64,000 nucleotides of DNA from contig NZ_JAHKPU010000020.1 of NCBI RefSeq assembly GCF_018860505.1, positions 1 to 64,000 of the forward strand, given 5' to 3'. Each line of letters begins with the position of its first letter. Within the stretch, counting starts at the first letter, position 1. The notes below the pieces were generated by a model. That model had not been told where the DNA came from. It did not search any database and was given only the letters and a program-made list of their open reading frames with translations. A program made the translations under genes and the position numbers. Shown piece by piece: positions 1 through 10,177 of the stretch. The DNA is from Pacificibacter marinus (GTDB lineage: Bacteria > Pseudomonadota > Alphaproteobacteria > Rhodobacterales > Rhodobacteraceae).

Positions 1-197
1 CTTTCTTGAAAAAATGCGTAACAGTCTGAAAAGCAACAATAAAAAATGGACTTCTGCACAATCGCACCTCAACCTCAGGCTTTCGCTTGATCCAAGCTTG
101 TTGTCGCGAACAGTTCACCCACCATATGTAGTGACGCGCCATGTCAAATGCCACTCGCCACCTATACGCTGTGCGAATCCGCAGGCATTCGCCTTGA

Positions 198-827
198 TCA
201 GGATCTTGCCACGCGCCGTTTGGGTTTCACCCGCAATGCTAACAACCCCAAGATAACAGCCAAATAGATCAATGGCTCAAGCTGCCAGCCTTTGACCAAC
301 CAAACGAAATGAACCCCGCCCAGTATGACCGCAGGGTAAGTGAGTTTGTGTAGGCTACGCCATTTGGGGCCAAGCCTACGCAGTGACCAATTGTTCGATG
401 TGATCGCCAAAGGGATCATCAACACGAAAGCTGCCATCCCGATGGTAATATAGGGGCGCTTGATGATGTCTTTTACGATTTGGTCAACGATCTGCACATC
501 CAGAACCAACCAGACCAACAAATGTAAGAAAATGTAGAAGAACCCGATTAGCCCAAGTGCACGGCGAAACTTGATCAGGCTGATACCCGTAAGACGCCGC
601 AGCGGAGAGATCGCCAGCACAGCAATCAAAACTTGAAGCCCCAGCTCCCCCATTTCATGCTCAAGCGATTTGACGGGATCGACGCCAAGCTTTCCATTCA
701 AGGCCGCAAAAAACATGAAGACCGGAGGGATCACAGCGACAATATAAAGTGGCCACGCAGGAACGCGACGCAAAACCCCGTTCACGGCTTGGGCAATGGT
801 TTGTTTGGTTTGCGTGAAAGAAGTCAT
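198..827 (-). CDS. msrQ: MsrQ, haem-binding membrane subunit of methionine sulfoxide reductase
   Basis: Inner-membrane haem b protein that passes electrons from the respiratory chain or flavins to the periplasmic reductase MsrP. The 209-residue protein is almost all hydrophobic, with about six membrane helices of the YedZ/ferric-reductase-like type. Histidines that could bind haem lie at about residues 57, 102, 160 and 173. The start has a good AGGA-type ribosome site 7 bases upstream. It lies 66 bases downstream of msrP on the same strand, which is the usual msrPQ order. Family assignment rests on length, topology and the msrP neighbour. Confidence 0.93.
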   Translation of the reverse strand: MTSFTQTKQTIAQAVNGVLRRVPAWPLYIVAVIPPVFMFFAALNGKLGVDPVKSLEHEMGELGLQVLIAVLAISPLRRLTGISLIKFRRALGLIGFFYIFLHLLVWLVLDVQIVDQIVKDIIKRPYITIGMAAFVLMIPLAITSNNWSLRRLGPKWRSLHKLTYPAVILGGVHFVWLVKGWQLEPLIYLAVILGLLALRVKPKRRVARS

Positions 828-893
828 CTGAGGTCCTTGTGCGAAGCAATATAAAAGAGGCAGCAGCCGCCGCCCCTGTTGATACGAAATGGC

Positions 894-1838
894 TTAGTAG
901 TTTTTTGTGAGATCAAGATCTTTGTAGAGATCGCCGACCTGCTCTTCGTAACCATTGAATTTGACCGTTTGCAGTCGATTGGCAAATAGACCCCCGCCGA
1001 TGCGGCGCTCGGAGGATTGTGTCCAACGCGGGTGGCTGACTTCTGGGTTAACGTTCGAGTAGAAGCCATACTCTCTCGCGTTGATCGATTTCCATGTATT
1101 GAGGGGCTGGGTGTCTGTCAGTGTGATCTTCACGATCGATTTGATAGATTTGAAACCATATTTCCAAGGCACGACCAAACGCAGTGGCGCACCATTTTGA
1201 TTTGGCAGCTCCTTACCATACAGACCCGTCGCCATAAGCGTCAAAGGATGCATCGCCTCATCAAGGCGCAATCCTTCAACGTAAGGCCAATCCAGCAGGG
1301 CACGTTTTTGACCTGGCATTTCCTCAGGGCGAAACAGTGTTTCAAAGCGCACGTATTTAGCAGTGGACTGAATGCCCGCCAAGTTTAACAGCTGGTTCAA
1401 CTCAAACCCATTCCAAGGGATAACCATCGACCAAGCTTCGACACAACGGAAACGATAGATACGTTCGTCGATATCCACCTTGGCCAAAATATCCGCAAGA
1501 TCATAGGAACCAGGACGATCAACCAAACCGTCGATTTCCACAGCCCACGGATCAGTCGTCAGGGTATGCGCATTCTTCGCAGGATCTTCTTTGCCTGTGC
1601 CGAACTCATAGAAGTTATTATAGGACGTAATCTCTTCAAATGTGTTTGGCTTTTCAGTCGTATCGAACCCGTTAATTTCGAAATCAGGCGCATCTTGTGC
1701 GCGTGCAGGTGATGCCCCAAGCAACCCAGCACCAAGTGCGGCGCCTCCTCCAACCAAACCACTCATTAAGCTGCGGCGATTGAGGTAGGTGCTTTCCGGC
1801 GTAATAGCTGAATACTTTAGGTCGCTTTTAAATGTCAT
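894..1838 (-). CDS. msrP: MsrP, periplasmic molybdopterin methionine sulfoxide reductase
   Basis: Molybdenum-cofactor enzyme that reduces methionine sulfoxide in periplasmic proteins, with electrons from MsrQ. The 314-residue protein starts with a twin-arginine signal (RRSLMSG, residues 21-27), a hydrophobic stretch and a cleavage-like SPARA site, as expected for export of a folded cofactor enzyme. The probable Mo-ligand cysteine is C132 in [10 protein letters not shown]. The core matches the sulfite-oxidase-like fold family. A GGAG-type ribosome site precedes the start. It is first in a two-gene unit with msrQ. Confidence 0.95.
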   Translation of the reverse strand: MTFKSDLKYSAITPESTYLNRRSLMSGLVGGGAALGAGLLGASPARAQDAPDFEINGFDTTEKPNTFEEITSYNNFYEFGTGKEDPAKNAHTLTTDPWAVEIDGLVDRPGSYDLADILAKVDIDERIYRFRCVEAWSMVIPWNGFELNQLLNLAGIQSTAKYVRFETLFRPEEMPGQKRALLDWPYVEGLRLDEAMHPLTLMATGLYGKELPNQNGAPLRLVVPWKYGFKSIKSIVKITLTDTQPLNTWKSINAREYGFYSNVNPEVSHPRWTQSSERRIGGGLFANRLQTVKFNGYEEQVGDLYKDLDLTKNY

Positions 1839-1905
1839 GACGGGCTCTCCACGGTGATTTCGTTATAGATAGCCCGACACGCACATTTCTCAAAGCAAAC
1901 TCATG

Positions 1906-3402
1906 TCACGTCTTCGTTGACTCTTTGTAACTTGGCACAATGCGCTCTAACTCTCGGGACGTGCCATCCGCCTGTACAATCCTAACATGATGACGACGCA
2001 TTTGGCGCGGTTCAAGCACGCCAACCGAATGCGCAATGGTTTCAAGCTCCTTTATTGACGCAACAGCATAAGCAGCCACTTTTTTGTATTTGTCTTCGAC
2101 AACCAAGCCGCCTTGTAAATGCGGGTCGTGTGTCGTGATACCTGTTGGGCAAGTATTTTTGTTGCACTTCAACGCCTGAATGCAGCCAAGGCTAAACATA
2201 AAACCACGCGCAGAACATACGAAATCCGCGCCTGCACAAATAGCCCAAGCCAAGTCCGCGGGGTTCACCAGCTTACCGCCAGCAATAATCCGAATGCGAT
2301 CATGCAATCCGTATTTGTCACGCAAATCAACGATACGGATCAAAGACTCTTTGATTGGCATGCCAACCAAATCCATCAGGGGCATTGGCGCAGCGCCCGT
2401 GCCGCCTTCACCACCATCGATGGTGATAAAGTCTGGCGCTGAATCAACTCCGCGCTCTTTGATCAAGGCAAAGAATTTGTCCCATGGCCGCGACGAACCA
2501 ACCACAAATTTAAATCCAACAGGTTTGCCTGTAACCTCACGGATATGGCCGATGAAATCCAACAGATCACCGAAGTCATCGACTTCGCGGTGACGATTGG
2601 GCGAAATACCGTCCTCGCCTGGTTTCAACCCACGGATTTGCGCAATCTCAGGCGTGATTTTGGCGGCGGGCAAAATACCGCCTTTACCCGGCTTCGCGCC
2701 TTGGCTCAGCTTGATCTCAAACATGCGAACAGTTTCATGCGCGGCCATGGCACGCAATTTATCGTCATCAAGATTGCCAGCCTCGTCGCGGATGCCGTAT
2801 TTTGCAGTGCCGATTTGATAGACCAAATCAGCGCCGCCCTCGAGGTGAAACGGGGACAACCCGCCTTCGCCTGTGTTGAGCCAAATGCCAGCTTCTTTGG
2901 CACCTCTGGATAAAGCCAAGACCGCAGGCTTTGAAATTGCACCAAAAGACATGCCAGAGATGTTGAAAATTGAATTCGCGGTAAAGGGAGTTCGGCAATT
3001 TTCACCAATAACCATCGGGTCCGTGGTCGCGAATTGATCGTCAAGCGGTGGAAAGGTTGCATTGGCGAAAATAGTCGTGCCGGGCACAGACAGGTTCCGC
3101 GTGGACCCGAACGCAATGGTATTGCCTTTTTTATCCGCCGCGCGATAAATCCAATCACGTTGCGCCCGATTGAACGGTAATTCTTCGCGGTCCATCGCAA
3201 AAAAATACTGACGAAAGAATTCGCCCAATTCAGTGAACAGGCTGCGAAAATGCCCAATGACTGGATAGTTGCGCAAAACTGCATCGCGTGTTTGCCGCTT
3301 ATCAAACACATACAACACTATCGCGCCTAGCACCACGGCACCTAACACAAAGACAAAAAACAGCGCCATCACTTGCAGCGCACCCATTGCCCAACTCCAC
3401 AT
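1906..3402 (-). CDS. Membrane-anchored FMN-binding glutamate synthase family protein
   Basis: The 498-residue protein has one N-terminal membrane helix (about residues 5-32), then a domain like the FMN/Fe-S synthase part of glutamate synthase. Landmarks are the SGMSFGAIS segment, the glycine-rich GGEGGTGAAP barrel loop, and the CNKNTCPTGITT motif near residue 415, which in the family carries cluster ligands. It lacks the glutamine amidotransferase domain, so it is not a full GltB. The biochemical role of these stand-alone, membrane-tethered proteins is not settled; no glutamate-metabolism gene is adjacent. A good AGGAAAG ribosome site supports the start. Confidence 0.85.
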   Translation of the reverse strand: MWSWAMGALQVMALFFVFVLGAVVLGAIVLYVFDKRQTRDAVLRNYPVIGHFRSLFTELGEFFRQYFFAMDREELPFNRAQRDWIYRAADKKGNTIAFGSTRNLSVPGTTIFANATFPPLDDQFATTDPMVIGENCRTPFTANSIFNISGMSFGAISKPAVLALSRGAKEAGIWLNTGEGGLSPFHLEGGADLVYQIGTAKYGIRDEAGNLDDDKLRAMAAHETVRMFEIKLSQGAKPGKGGILPAAKITPEIAQIRGLKPGEDGISPNRHREVDDFGDLLDFIGHIREVTGKPVGFKFVVGSSRPWDKFFALIKERGVDSAPDFITIDGGEGGTGAAPMPLMDLVGMPIKESLIRIVDLRDKYGLHDRIRIIAGGKLVNPADLAWAICAGADFVCSARGFMFSLGCIQALKCNKNTCPTGITTHDPHLQGGLVVEDKYKKVAAYAVASIKELETIAHSVGVLEPRQMRRHHVRIVQADGTSRELERIVPSYKESTKT

Positions 3403-3560
3403 ATTACTTTCCTAACCCGATTTGTATTGGCGCGACCCTGCCATAAATAAAATAAGAGACAACTCTGTTAGCGCTATCCAGCCCTCAAATCTGCCTATTT
3501 TTTCAGCATACTTTCGCATGCAAGATAAGAACAGATTGTCACCAATGAATATCACACGAA

Positions 3561-3588
3561 AAAGGCGGCTCTTTGTAGAGCCGCCTTT
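3561..3588 (-). terminator. Terminator after clpB
   Basis: A perfect 12-bp stem (AAAGGCGGCTCT with AGAGCCGCCTTT) and a 4-base loop lie just past the clpB stop. On the minus strand the stem is followed by a run of T, as in a Rho-independent terminator. It also separates clpB from the glutamate-synthase-like gene, so that gene needs its own promoter. Confidence 0.9.
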
Positions 3589-3613
3589 CAGTATAGCTGT
3601 ATTCGATCAATGT

Positions 3614-6235
3614 TTAATGAACAATCGCGTCATCTGGCTTTGGGCGATTTGAAGCCCCCTTGCGATCGCCGATGATCAACCCATCAGCACCCGCTGTGAC
3701 CTCGATGGCCTCGCCATCTTTGAGGTCGCCAGCCAACAATCGTTCTGCAAGCGGATCTTGCAAAGCACGTTGAATCACCCGTTTAAGCGGACGCGCCCCA
3801 AACACAGGATCATACCCCTCATCCGCAAGCCAAGCTTTGGCCCCATCATCAAGCACGATAGACATGTTGCGTCGCGCAAGGCGTTTGTCCAAGAGCCCAA
3901 GCTGGATCTGAACGATGCCCCCCATATCGGCCCGCGCCAAGCGATCAAAGATGATGGTTTCATCCAAACGGTTCAAGAACTCAGGCCGGAAATGGGCGCG
4001 CACGGCATCCATGACATCGCGTTTCGCCGCCGCAGGATCAGCCCCATCAGGCATTTGACTCAGCGCCTGCGCCCCAAGGTTCGACGTAAGGATGATCAGC
4101 GTTTGCTTGAAATCCACAGTTCGCCCTTGGCCGTCTGTCAACACACCGTCATCAAGCACCTGCAACAACACGTTGAACACATCAGGATGTGCTTTTTCAA
4201 CTTCGTCGAACAGAACCACCTGATAAGGCCTGCGCCGCACAGCTTCGGTCAAAACGCCACCTTCGTCATAACCGACATAGCCGGGAGGCGCCCCGATCAA
4301 ACGCGACACAGCGTGCTTTTCCATGAACTCGGACATATCAATCCGAACCATCGCATTGTCATCGTCGAACAAGAACTCGGCGACGGCTTTGGTCAGCTCG
4401 GTTTTACCCACACCCGTTGGCCCAAGAAATAAGAACGATCCCAAAGGACGGTTCTCGTCGTTCAAACCAGCACGCGCGCGGCGCACAGCATTGGCGACAG
4501 CACGCACCGCACTGTGTTGACCGATGACGCGATTGTGCAACGCGTCTTCCATGCGCAACAATTTTTCGCGGTCGCCTTCGAGCATCTTAGAAGTCGGAAT
4601 CCCCGTCCAACGCTCGACCACTTCTGCGATTTGCTCAGGGCGCACGGCTTCCTCGACCAAAAGGTCTTGAGCCTCGTGACCCTCTGCGGATTCGACCTGT
4701 TTTTCCAGCTGCGGGATCACACCGTAAGACAGCTCGCCCGCTTTGGCCAAGTTGCCTTCGCGTTTGGCGATTTCCAAATCAGCGCGCGCACGATCCAGTT
4801 TTTCTTTAATGTCACGTGTGCCTTCCAGCTTGTCACGTTCCGCTTGCCATTTGGCCGTCATGCCTGCGGATTTTTCCTGCAAATCAGCCAGCTCTTTTTC
4901 AAGTTTTTCCAAACGATCTTTGGAGGCAGCATCATCTTCTTTAGACAATGCCATGGCCTCGATCTGAAGCTGCAAAATTTGGCGATCCAACTGGTCCAGC
5001 TCTTCTGGCTTGCTGTCCACTTCCATACGCAATCGACTGCCAGCCTCGTCGATCAAATCGATAGCTTTGTCCGGCAAAAACCGATCCGTGATGTAACGAT
5101 GCGACAGCGTTGCTGCCGCCACCAATGCTGCGTCCGAAATCCGCACACCGTGGTGCACTTCGTATTTTTCTTTAATGCCGCGTAAAATGGATATCGTATC
5201 TTCGACAGTTGGTTCTTCAACCATGATTGGTTGGAAACGCCGTGCCAAGGCCGCGTCTTTTTCGACGTATTTGCGATATTCGTCCAAAGTGGTCGCGCCG
5301 ATACAATGCAGCTCGCCACGCGCCAGCGCAGGCTTGATCAGGTTGGCCGCATCCATCGCGCCATCACTTTTGCCTGCGCCAACAAGCGTGTGCATTTCAT
5401 CGATGAACAGAATGATTTCGCCAGAGGCCGCTTCGATCTCTTTCAAAATCGATTTGAGCCGCTCTTCGAATTCACCACGATATTTTGCACCCGCAATCAG
5501 CGCGCCCATATCAAGCGCCATCAGTTTCTTGTTGCGCAGGGATTCAGGCACATCGCCATCAATGATGCGCAGGGCGAGACCTTCAGCGATCGCGGTTTTA
5601 CCCACGCCCGGCTCCCCGATCAAAACAGGGTTATTTTTGGTACGACGTGACAAGACCTGCATGGCGCGGCGGATTTCTTCATCACGACCAATAATAGGGT
5701 CGATTTTGCCCTCTTCGGCGGCCTCAGTCAGATCGCGTGCGTATTTTTTCAACGCGTCATAGCCGTCTTCAGCCGAGGCACTATCAGCCGTGCGGCCTTT
5801 GCGGATATCATTGATCGCGGCATTGAGTTTCATCGCCGTGATGCCGCCCCCCACAAGTGCGTCTTTCGCGGCAGATTTTACCACAGCAAGCGCCGTTAAG
5901 ATGCGCTCAACAGGGACAAAGCTGTCACCTGCTTTGGTGGCGATTTTCTCGGCCTCATCCAGCACCTTGGCGGTGGATTGATCCATATAAGTTTGCCCTG
6001 CATCGCCAGAGACGCGCGGTACTTTGGCCAGCGCTGTGTCGACGACTTCAGTCACGACTTTCGCATCGCCGCCAGCGCTGGTGATCAGTCCAGAGGCGAG
6101 TCCTTCGGGATCATCCAAAAGCGCTTTAAGCAAATGCTCAGGGCTTAATTTTTGGTGGCTTTCGCGCATTGCAATGGTTTGTGCAGCCTGCAAAAACCCG
6201 CGTGAGCGTTCTGTGAACTTTTCCATGTCCATCAT
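3614..6235 (-). CDS. clpB: ClpB, ATP-dependent disaggregase
   Basis: Hexameric AAA+ chaperone that, with DnaK, pulls proteins out of heat-induced aggregates in the cytoplasm. At 873 residues it has full length: an N-terminal Clp repeat domain, a first ATPase with Walker A GEPGVGKT near residue 205, the long coiled-coil middle domain (about residues 400-530) that defines ClpB, and a second ATPase with Walker A GPTGVGKT near residue 605. The start ATGATGGACATG has three possible methionines; the first has an AAAGGAT ribosome site. It is monocistronic and ends in its own terminator. No clear heat-shock promoter was identified by eye. Confidence 0.98.
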   Translation of the reverse strand: MMDMEKFTERSRGFLQAAQTIAMRESHQKLSPEHLLKALLDDPEGLASGLITSAGGDAKVVTEVVDTALAKVPRVSGDAGQTYMDQSTAKVLDEAEKIATKAGDSFVPVERILTALAVVKSAAKDALVGGGITAMKLNAAINDIRKGRTADSASAEDGYDALKKYARDLTEAAEEGKIDPIIGRDEEIRRAMQVLSRRTKNNPVLIGEPGVGKTAIAEGLALRIIDGDVPESLRNKKLMALDMGALIAGAKYRGEFEERLKSILKEIEAASGEIILFIDEMHTLVGAGKSDGAMDAANLIKPALARGELHCIGATTLDEYRKYVEKDAALARRFQPIMVEEPTVEDTISILRGIKEKYEVHHGVRISDAALVAAATLSHRYITDRFLPDKAIDLIDEAGSRLRMEVDSKPEELDQLDRQILQLQIEAMALSKEDDAASKDRLEKLEKELADLQEKSAGMTAKWQAERDKLEGTRDIKEKLDRARADLEIAKREGNLAKAGELSYGVIPQLEKQVESAEGHEAQDLLVEEAVRPEQIAEVVERWTGIPTSKMLEGDREKLLRMEDALHNRVIGQHSAVRAVANAVRRARAGLNDENRPLGSFLFLGPTGVGKTELTKAVAEFLFDDDNAMVRIDMSEFMEKHAVSRLIGAPPGYVGYDEGGVLTEAVRRRPYQVVLFDEVEKAHPDVFNVLLQVLDDGVLTDGQGRTVDFKQTLIILTSNLGAQALSQMPDGADPAAAKRDVMDAVRAHFRPEFLNRLDETIIFDRLARADMGGIVQIQLGLLDKRLARRNMSIVLDDGAKAWLADEGYDPVFGARPLKRVIQRALQDPLAERLLAGDLKDGEAIEVTAGADGLIIGDRKGASNRPKPDDAIVH

Positions 6236-6392
6236 CGTATCCTTTCAAATAAGCGTCCCAAATGCACAGCGCCCAAATGCGGCGCGCTTTGCGGTGGAAC
6301 CTTGATCTTTATGTGGTTGGCACTCGGCCCCAATTCAAGATCACAAATACGAGAAGTTTGCGCCCTGATATGGCTCAATGTCAGAGGTTCAG

Positions 6393-6428
6393 TGACATGT
6401 TATAATGCCCACGGCTTGTCTCATGTCA
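6393..6428 (+). promoter_or_regulatory. Candidate pyrF promoter with flanking inverted repeat
   Basis: A perfect TATAAT (6401-6406) lies 64 bases before the pyrF start. It is flanked by TGACATG (6393-6399) and CATGTCA (6422-6428), a 7-bp inverted repeat. A weak -35 (ATGTCA, 6378-6383) is 17 bases upstream of the -10. The arrangement would suit a repressor operator, but this is inference. Confidence 0.4.
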
Positions 6429-6469
6429 GTGATGGCAATATGAGAGGTGCAAATCATAGGAGCCAGACC

Positions 6470-7174
6470 ATGACCGCACCCGCAGATGACCGCCTAATCG
6501 TAGCCCTCGATGTTCCAAATGTGATCAAAGGCCTTGAGGTCGCCAAACAGATTGGTGACGCAGTATCCTTTTATAAAATCGGGTTGGGTATGCTCACAGG
6601 TGGCGGGCTGGCTTTGGCCAATGAACTCAAACAAGAGCACGGTAAAAAGATTTTTCTCGACATGAAATTCTTTGACATCGGCGCGACGGTGGAAAACGCG
6701 GTACGCGGCACAGCGCAGTTTGATATCGATTTTCTGACGGTCCATGGTGACCCTTATGTGGTCGAAGCTGCTAAACAAGGCGCGTCAAGGTCGGACATGA
6801 AAATTTTGGCAGTGACCATTTTGACCTCTTTGGATCGAGCTGACTTGGATGGGGCATTGATCAAGTCAGGCGAAATTAAAGATTTGGTCCAAGAACGCGC
6901 AGGCAATGCCTTACGGGCTGGCGCAGATGGTGTGATTTGCTCCCCGCAAGAAGCTGTCCTTGTACGCGCCCTGCCAGAAGCAGAAGGCAAATTGATCGTC
7001 ACCCCTGGTGTGCGCCCAACAGGTGCTGCCCTTGGGGATCAAAAACGTGTGGCAACCCCTGCGCAGGCCATCAAAGACGGGGTCGATCACATGGTTGTGG
7101 GCCGCCCTATTTGGCAAGCAGCCGATCCACGCCAAGCGGCTTTGGCGATTTTGGACGAGATCAAAAACGCCTAA
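6470..7174 (+). CDS. pyrF: Orotidine 5'-phosphate decarboxylase
   Basis: Catalyses the last step of UMP synthesis, decarboxylating OMP. The 234-residue protein opens with the family strand LIVALDVPN and carries the catalytic Asp-Lys-Asp set in FLDMKFFDIGAT. The phosphate-binding VTPGVRP and VVGRPIWQA motifs lie near the C-terminus. The reading frame stays open upstream to 6302, but the ATG at 6470 gives the normal family length and has GGAG 8 bases ahead. It overlaps the convergent NUDIX gene by 4 bases. Confidence 0.97.
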   Translation: MTAPADDRLIVALDVPNVIKGLEVAKQIGDAVSFYKIGLGMLTGGGLALANELKQEHGKKIFLDMKFFDIGATVENAVRGTAQFDIDFLTVHGDPYVVEAAKQGASRSDMKILAVTILTSLDRADLDGALIKSGEIKDLVQERAGNALRAGADGVICSPQEAVLVRALPEAEGKLIVTPGVRPTGAALGDQKRVATPAQAIKDGVDHMVVGRPIWQAADPRQAALAILDEIKNA

Positions 7175-7614
7175 ATCCTTTCATTGAGCGTCATAAGTGC
7201 GCGCGACAATCTTGCGCGTATCAGCTCAATCGAATCCTTGCGCGATAAATATTCTGATACAGGCATCCAGCACCAACGCTGGCCCTCGTCCCCCAAGGTA
7301 ATACCACTGTCTGGCAGATCATCCCAACGCGCGACAAAAAAATGCACAGCCACATCTGGCTGTGCCGATGATTTTCGTTCTTTAGCATGATAAATAATTT
7401 TGCTTGGATCAAGCGTCACGGACAACTCTTCGAACAGCTCACGCGCAGCAGTCTGGATCGGAGTTTCGTCACCCTCGCGCCCGCCCCCCGGCAAGTCCCA
7501 GTGATTGGGAAAAGCTATGTCAGGCTGATCATCGCGCAGAAGCGACAAAACATCTCCCCCGCGCAAGATTGCTATTTTCGCGCCATCAAAATCGTCAACA
7601 GCGTCGTTAGACAT
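7171..7614 (-). CDS. NUDIX hydrolase
   Basis: A 147-residue NUDIX pyrophosphohydrolase that probably cleaves nucleoside diphosphate derivatives. The full NUDIX box is visible as GGGREGDETPIQTAARELFEE at about residues 40-60. The substrate cannot be read from sequence. I chose the ATG at 7614; an in-frame TTG at 7626 overlaps the NfeD stop (TTGA) and could allow coupled translation. It is the last gene of the overlapping SPFH-NfeD-NUDIX group. Confidence 0.87.
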   Translation of the reverse strand: MSNDAVDDFDGAKIAILRGGDVLSLLRDDQPDIAFPNHWDLPGGGREGDETPIQTAARELFEELSVTLDPSKIIYHAKERKSSAQPDVAVHFFVARWDDLPDSGITLGDEGQRWCWMPVSEYLSRKDSIELIRARLSRALMTLNERI

Positions 7615-7622
7615 AGGGGGCT

Positions 7623-7919
7623 TCAAACGTCATCGTTGATGTCTTTGTCCCAGATTTTGACTTGGCCTTTACGCACCCCAAAGATGCGGCGCATGACATA
7701 CCATGCCGCCATCGAAACAACAGCAAAGATAAGCGCCAAGATCGCAGGGTTGCCTGACCCAAGGCCAAGCCCCAAAAGAGCCGCCACAACGGACGCCCCT
7801 GCCCCAAATCCCAAAAAAAGGAACCCCGGCGCAAAGACTTCAAGCACTAGCAAAGCAACAGCCCCGAGGCCCCAAATCCACCAAAGCGCCCAAATATCGA
7901 CTGGCGTCATCGGATCCAT
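7623..7919 (-). CDS. NfeD-family membrane protein
   Basis: A 98-residue protein with an N-terminal hydrophobic region (about residues 8-75, two or three helices) and a short charged tail. It starts inside the stop codon of the SPFH gene (TAATG). Short NfeD-like proteins usually sit beside stomatin-like SPFH proteins and are thought to act with them in membrane quality control. It is too short to hold the C-terminal OB-fold of longer NfeD proteins in full. Confidence 0.8.
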   Translation of the reverse strand: MDPMTPVDIWALWWIWGLGAVALLVLEVFAPGFLFLGFGAGASVVAALLGLGLGSGNPAILALIFAVVSMAAWYVMRRIFGVRKGQVKIWDKDINDDV

Positions 7920-8812
7920 TATTTCTTGCCTCCGAACAACTTAAACGCATCACCGAAGGCATCAAGTGCCGCAGCAGGCACGATCACGGTTTGACTGCCT
8001 GTGCCGTTGCCGACAGCTGTCAGCGCCTCGACCTGTTTCAACGCCACTTGGTATTGCGCGGCTTCAATGCCGTTTTCGGTGATCGCTTCGGCCACAACAG
8101 CCGTTGCATAAGCCTCTGCATCCGCCTCAATACGGCGCGCTTTGGCGATTTGTTCAGCCGCATAGAGTTGTGCATCGGCGTTCAATTCAACAGACCGCTT
8201 AGACCCTTCGGCCTCGGTCACGGCTGCACGACGCGCGCGCTCGGCGTTGAGCTGTTGCAGCATCGCGGCGCGGGTCGCCTCATCAAGGTTTACGTCCAAA
8301 ATCTCGGCCCGCGTGACTTCGATTCCCCAGTCATCCACGGCGCTTTCAACCTGCGCTTTGATCGTCTCGATCAGGCTAGAGCGGTTCGATTGCACTTGGT
8401 CGAGTTCCATCTTGCCGATCTCAGAACGCACAACACCGGCCACAGTCGTGGCAATCGCGCCATCGACATCGCGAATACGGTACACCGTGCGCTCAGGTTC
8501 AGTGATACGGTAAAACACAGAGGTTTCCACTTTTACCAGCGCGTTGTCAGACGTAATCGCGTCTTGCATCGCATTGGGCAATTGGCGTTCCAAAATGGAA
8601 ATTTTATGCGCCACGCGGTCGATCAAAGGGATTACAAAGTTGATCCCAGGTCCAAGCACCGTACGCAAACGACCAAAACGTTCGACAACAAACTTTTCAG
8701 ATTGCGGCACGATGCGCACGCCCTTGAAGACAAGCAAGACGATAAACGCGGCAATCGCCAGCACCACAAGATTACCACCTGTTAAAAACGCAGGAATTCC
8801 ATATTCAATCAT
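7919..8812 (-). CDS. SPFH/stomatin-like membrane protein (QmcA type)
   Basis: Membrane-anchored scaffold of the SPFH family, often tied to membrane microdomains and FtsH-type proteolysis. The 297-residue protein has one N-terminal helix (about residues 5-27), an SPFH domain starting at VPQSEKFVVERFGR, and an alanine/glutamate-rich coiled-coil tail (ARRAAVTEAEGSKR). The frame extends upstream to 9109 but that would run into dinB on the other strand; MIEYGIPAF at 8812 fits the family. It is divergent from dinB. Confidence 0.9.
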   Translation of the reverse strand: MIEYGIPAFLTGGNLVVLAIAAFIVLLVFKGVRIVPQSEKFVVERFGRLRTVLGPGINFVIPLIDRVAHKISILERQLPNAMQDAITSDNALVKVETSVFYRITEPERTVYRIRDVDGAIATTVAGVVRSEIGKMELDQVQSNRSSLIETIKAQVESAVDDWGIEVTRAEILDVNLDEATRAAMLQQLNAERARRAAVTEAEGSKRSVELNADAQLYAAEQIAKARRIEADAEAYATAVVAEAITENGIEAAQYQVALKQVEALTAVGNGTGSQTVIVPAAALDAFGDAFKLFGGKK

Positions 8813-8838
8813 GACTACACCACTCGTTTGTTTGTATC

Positions 8839-8848
8839 TATTTAGATA
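8839..8848. promoter_or_regulatory. TATTTAGATA copy within palindrome, SPFH/dinB divergent region
   Basis: The 14-base TATCTATTTAGATA (8835-8848) is a 6+2+6 inverted repeat between the divergent SPFH and dinB genes. Its core decamer occurs again at 29200 and 38279, also between genes. It could be an operator or a -10 element; no regulator can be named. Confidence 0.35.
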
Positions 8849-8906
8849 GTGTCTATCCAAATTCAAACTGCACGTATAGAGCAGCCAGTCCAAAACCGAG
8901 GGTTCG

Positions 8907-10157
8907 ATGCCAAATCTGTGCCGTGATTGTTTGACCACCTTTGAGGCTGGCGCGCGCTGCCCGTCCTGTGGTCGACCGCGCGTACTATCGCATCCTGAAC
9001 TGTATGAACTGAGCATCGCACATATGGACTGCGACGCTTTTTTTGCTTCGGTTGAAAAACGCGACAATCCTGATTTGCGCGACAAACCTGTGATCATCGG
9101 TGGCGGCAAACGCGGGGTTGTATCGACCGCCTGCTACATCGCACGCGTCAAAGGTGTGCGGTCTGCCATGCCCATGTTTAAAGCCCTGCAACTGTGCCCA
9201 GAAGCCGTGGTCGTCCCACCCCGCATGTCGGCCTATAGCGAGGCCTCCAAAGCCATTCGCGAAATGATGGACGAGCTGACGCCCAAGGTCGAACCCCTGT
9301 CCTTGGATGAGGCATTCATGGACCTGAGCGGCACAGCAACTCTGCACGGCGCACCGCCCGCTGTGATGCTCGCGCGATTGGTCAAACGCATGCAGCAAGA
9401 GCTTGGCTTAACCGGATCAATCGGCCTTAGTCATAATAAGTTCTTGGCCAAAATCGCCTCTGATTTGGATAAACCACGCGGGTTTTCTGTCATCGGGATG
9501 GCGGAAACCGAAAGCTTTCTCGCGGACAAACCCATCAAACTCATCTGGGGTGTTGGCAAAGTCGGGCAAGCCTCGCTTGAGAAAGCAGGCATTCGCACCT
9601 TTGCCGATTTACGCCGATGGGAGCGTGATGATTTGCATGTCCGGTTTGGATCGATGGGCGACCATCTGTGGCATCTGGCACGCGGTCTAGATGCGCGACG
9701 GATTTCGCAACGCCGAATCGTTAAATCCATATCAAAAGAAACCACGTTTTCAGCGGATACCATGGCGATAGATGTGCTCGACAAACATATTTGGCGCTTG
9801 TCAGAACAGGTCTCTGATCGCGCCAAGACAAAGGCGCAAGCGGGCCATGTCGTCACGTTAAAACTGAAGCGCGCCAATCATACGTCTTTAACTCGGCGCC
9901 TAACGTTATCCAGTCCAACGAATTTGGCGGATCAAATCTATCGCACCGCACGCGGGTTACTGGACCAAGCCATCGCTGAGGGACCTTTCCGGTTAATCGG
10001 CGTTGGCATCAGCAATCTCGTCTCAGACGACGGTGCGAATCTATCGGCTGACATGCTTGATCCCGATGCGGGTAAACGCGCGGATGCGGAACGTGCCCGC
10101 GACGAAATTCGCCGCAAATTTGGCAAGGACGCGATCATCAAAGGCCGGTCTTTGTAG
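8907..10157 (+). CDS. dinB: DNA polymerase IV (Y family) with zinc ribbon
   Basis: Error-prone translesion polymerase. The 416-residue protein carries the Y-family catalytic motifs AHMDCDAFFASVE (from residue 39) and SLDEAFMD (near 133), helix-hairpin-helix segments around residue 210, and a little-finger domain. The N-terminus adds a short zinc ribbon with cysteines at 5, 8, 18 and 21, an extension I know from alphaproteobacterial DinB proteins. I saw no tandem GTTC-type LexA site upstream. No clear beta-clamp motif was identified at the C-terminus. Confidence 0.95.
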   Translation: MPNLCRDCLTTFEAGARCPSCGRPRVLSHPELYELSIAHMDCDAFFASVEKRDNPDLRDKPVIIGGGKRGVVSTACYIARVKGVRSAMPMFKALQLCPEAVVVPPRMSAYSEASKAIREMMDELTPKVEPLSLDEAFMDLSGTATLHGAPPAVMLARLVKRMQQELGLTGSIGLSHNKFLAKIASDLDKPRGFSVIGMAETESFLADKPIKLIWGVGKVGQASLEKAGIRTFADLRRWERDDLHVRFGSMGDHLWHLARGLDARRISQRRIVKSISKETTFSADTMAIDVLDKHIWRLSEQVSDRAKTKAQAGHVVTLKLKRANHTSLTRRLTLSSPTNLADQIYRTARGLLDQAIAEGPFRLIGVGISNLVSDDGANLSADMLDPDAGKRADAERARDEIRRKFGKDAIIKGRSL

Positions 10158-10177
10158 CCATCAAGTTCGCACGCTGA

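Noticed and set aside
14-256. An 80-codon open frame at the left edge
   Set aside because: It overlaps the end of msrQ, lacks a ribosome site and resembles no protein family. Positions 1-197 hold nothing I can name.
4514-5185. A 223-codon frame opposite clpB
   Set aside because: Antisense to the ClpB coiled-coil middle domain; the Phe/Leu/Gln-rich translation is a shadow of Glu/Lys-rich coding sequence.
8907-8972. Short cysteine-rich N-terminus of DinB as a possible wrong start
   Set aside because: The four cysteines have zinc-ribbon spacing and alphaproteobacterial DinB proteins often carry this extension, so it was kept as part of the gene.
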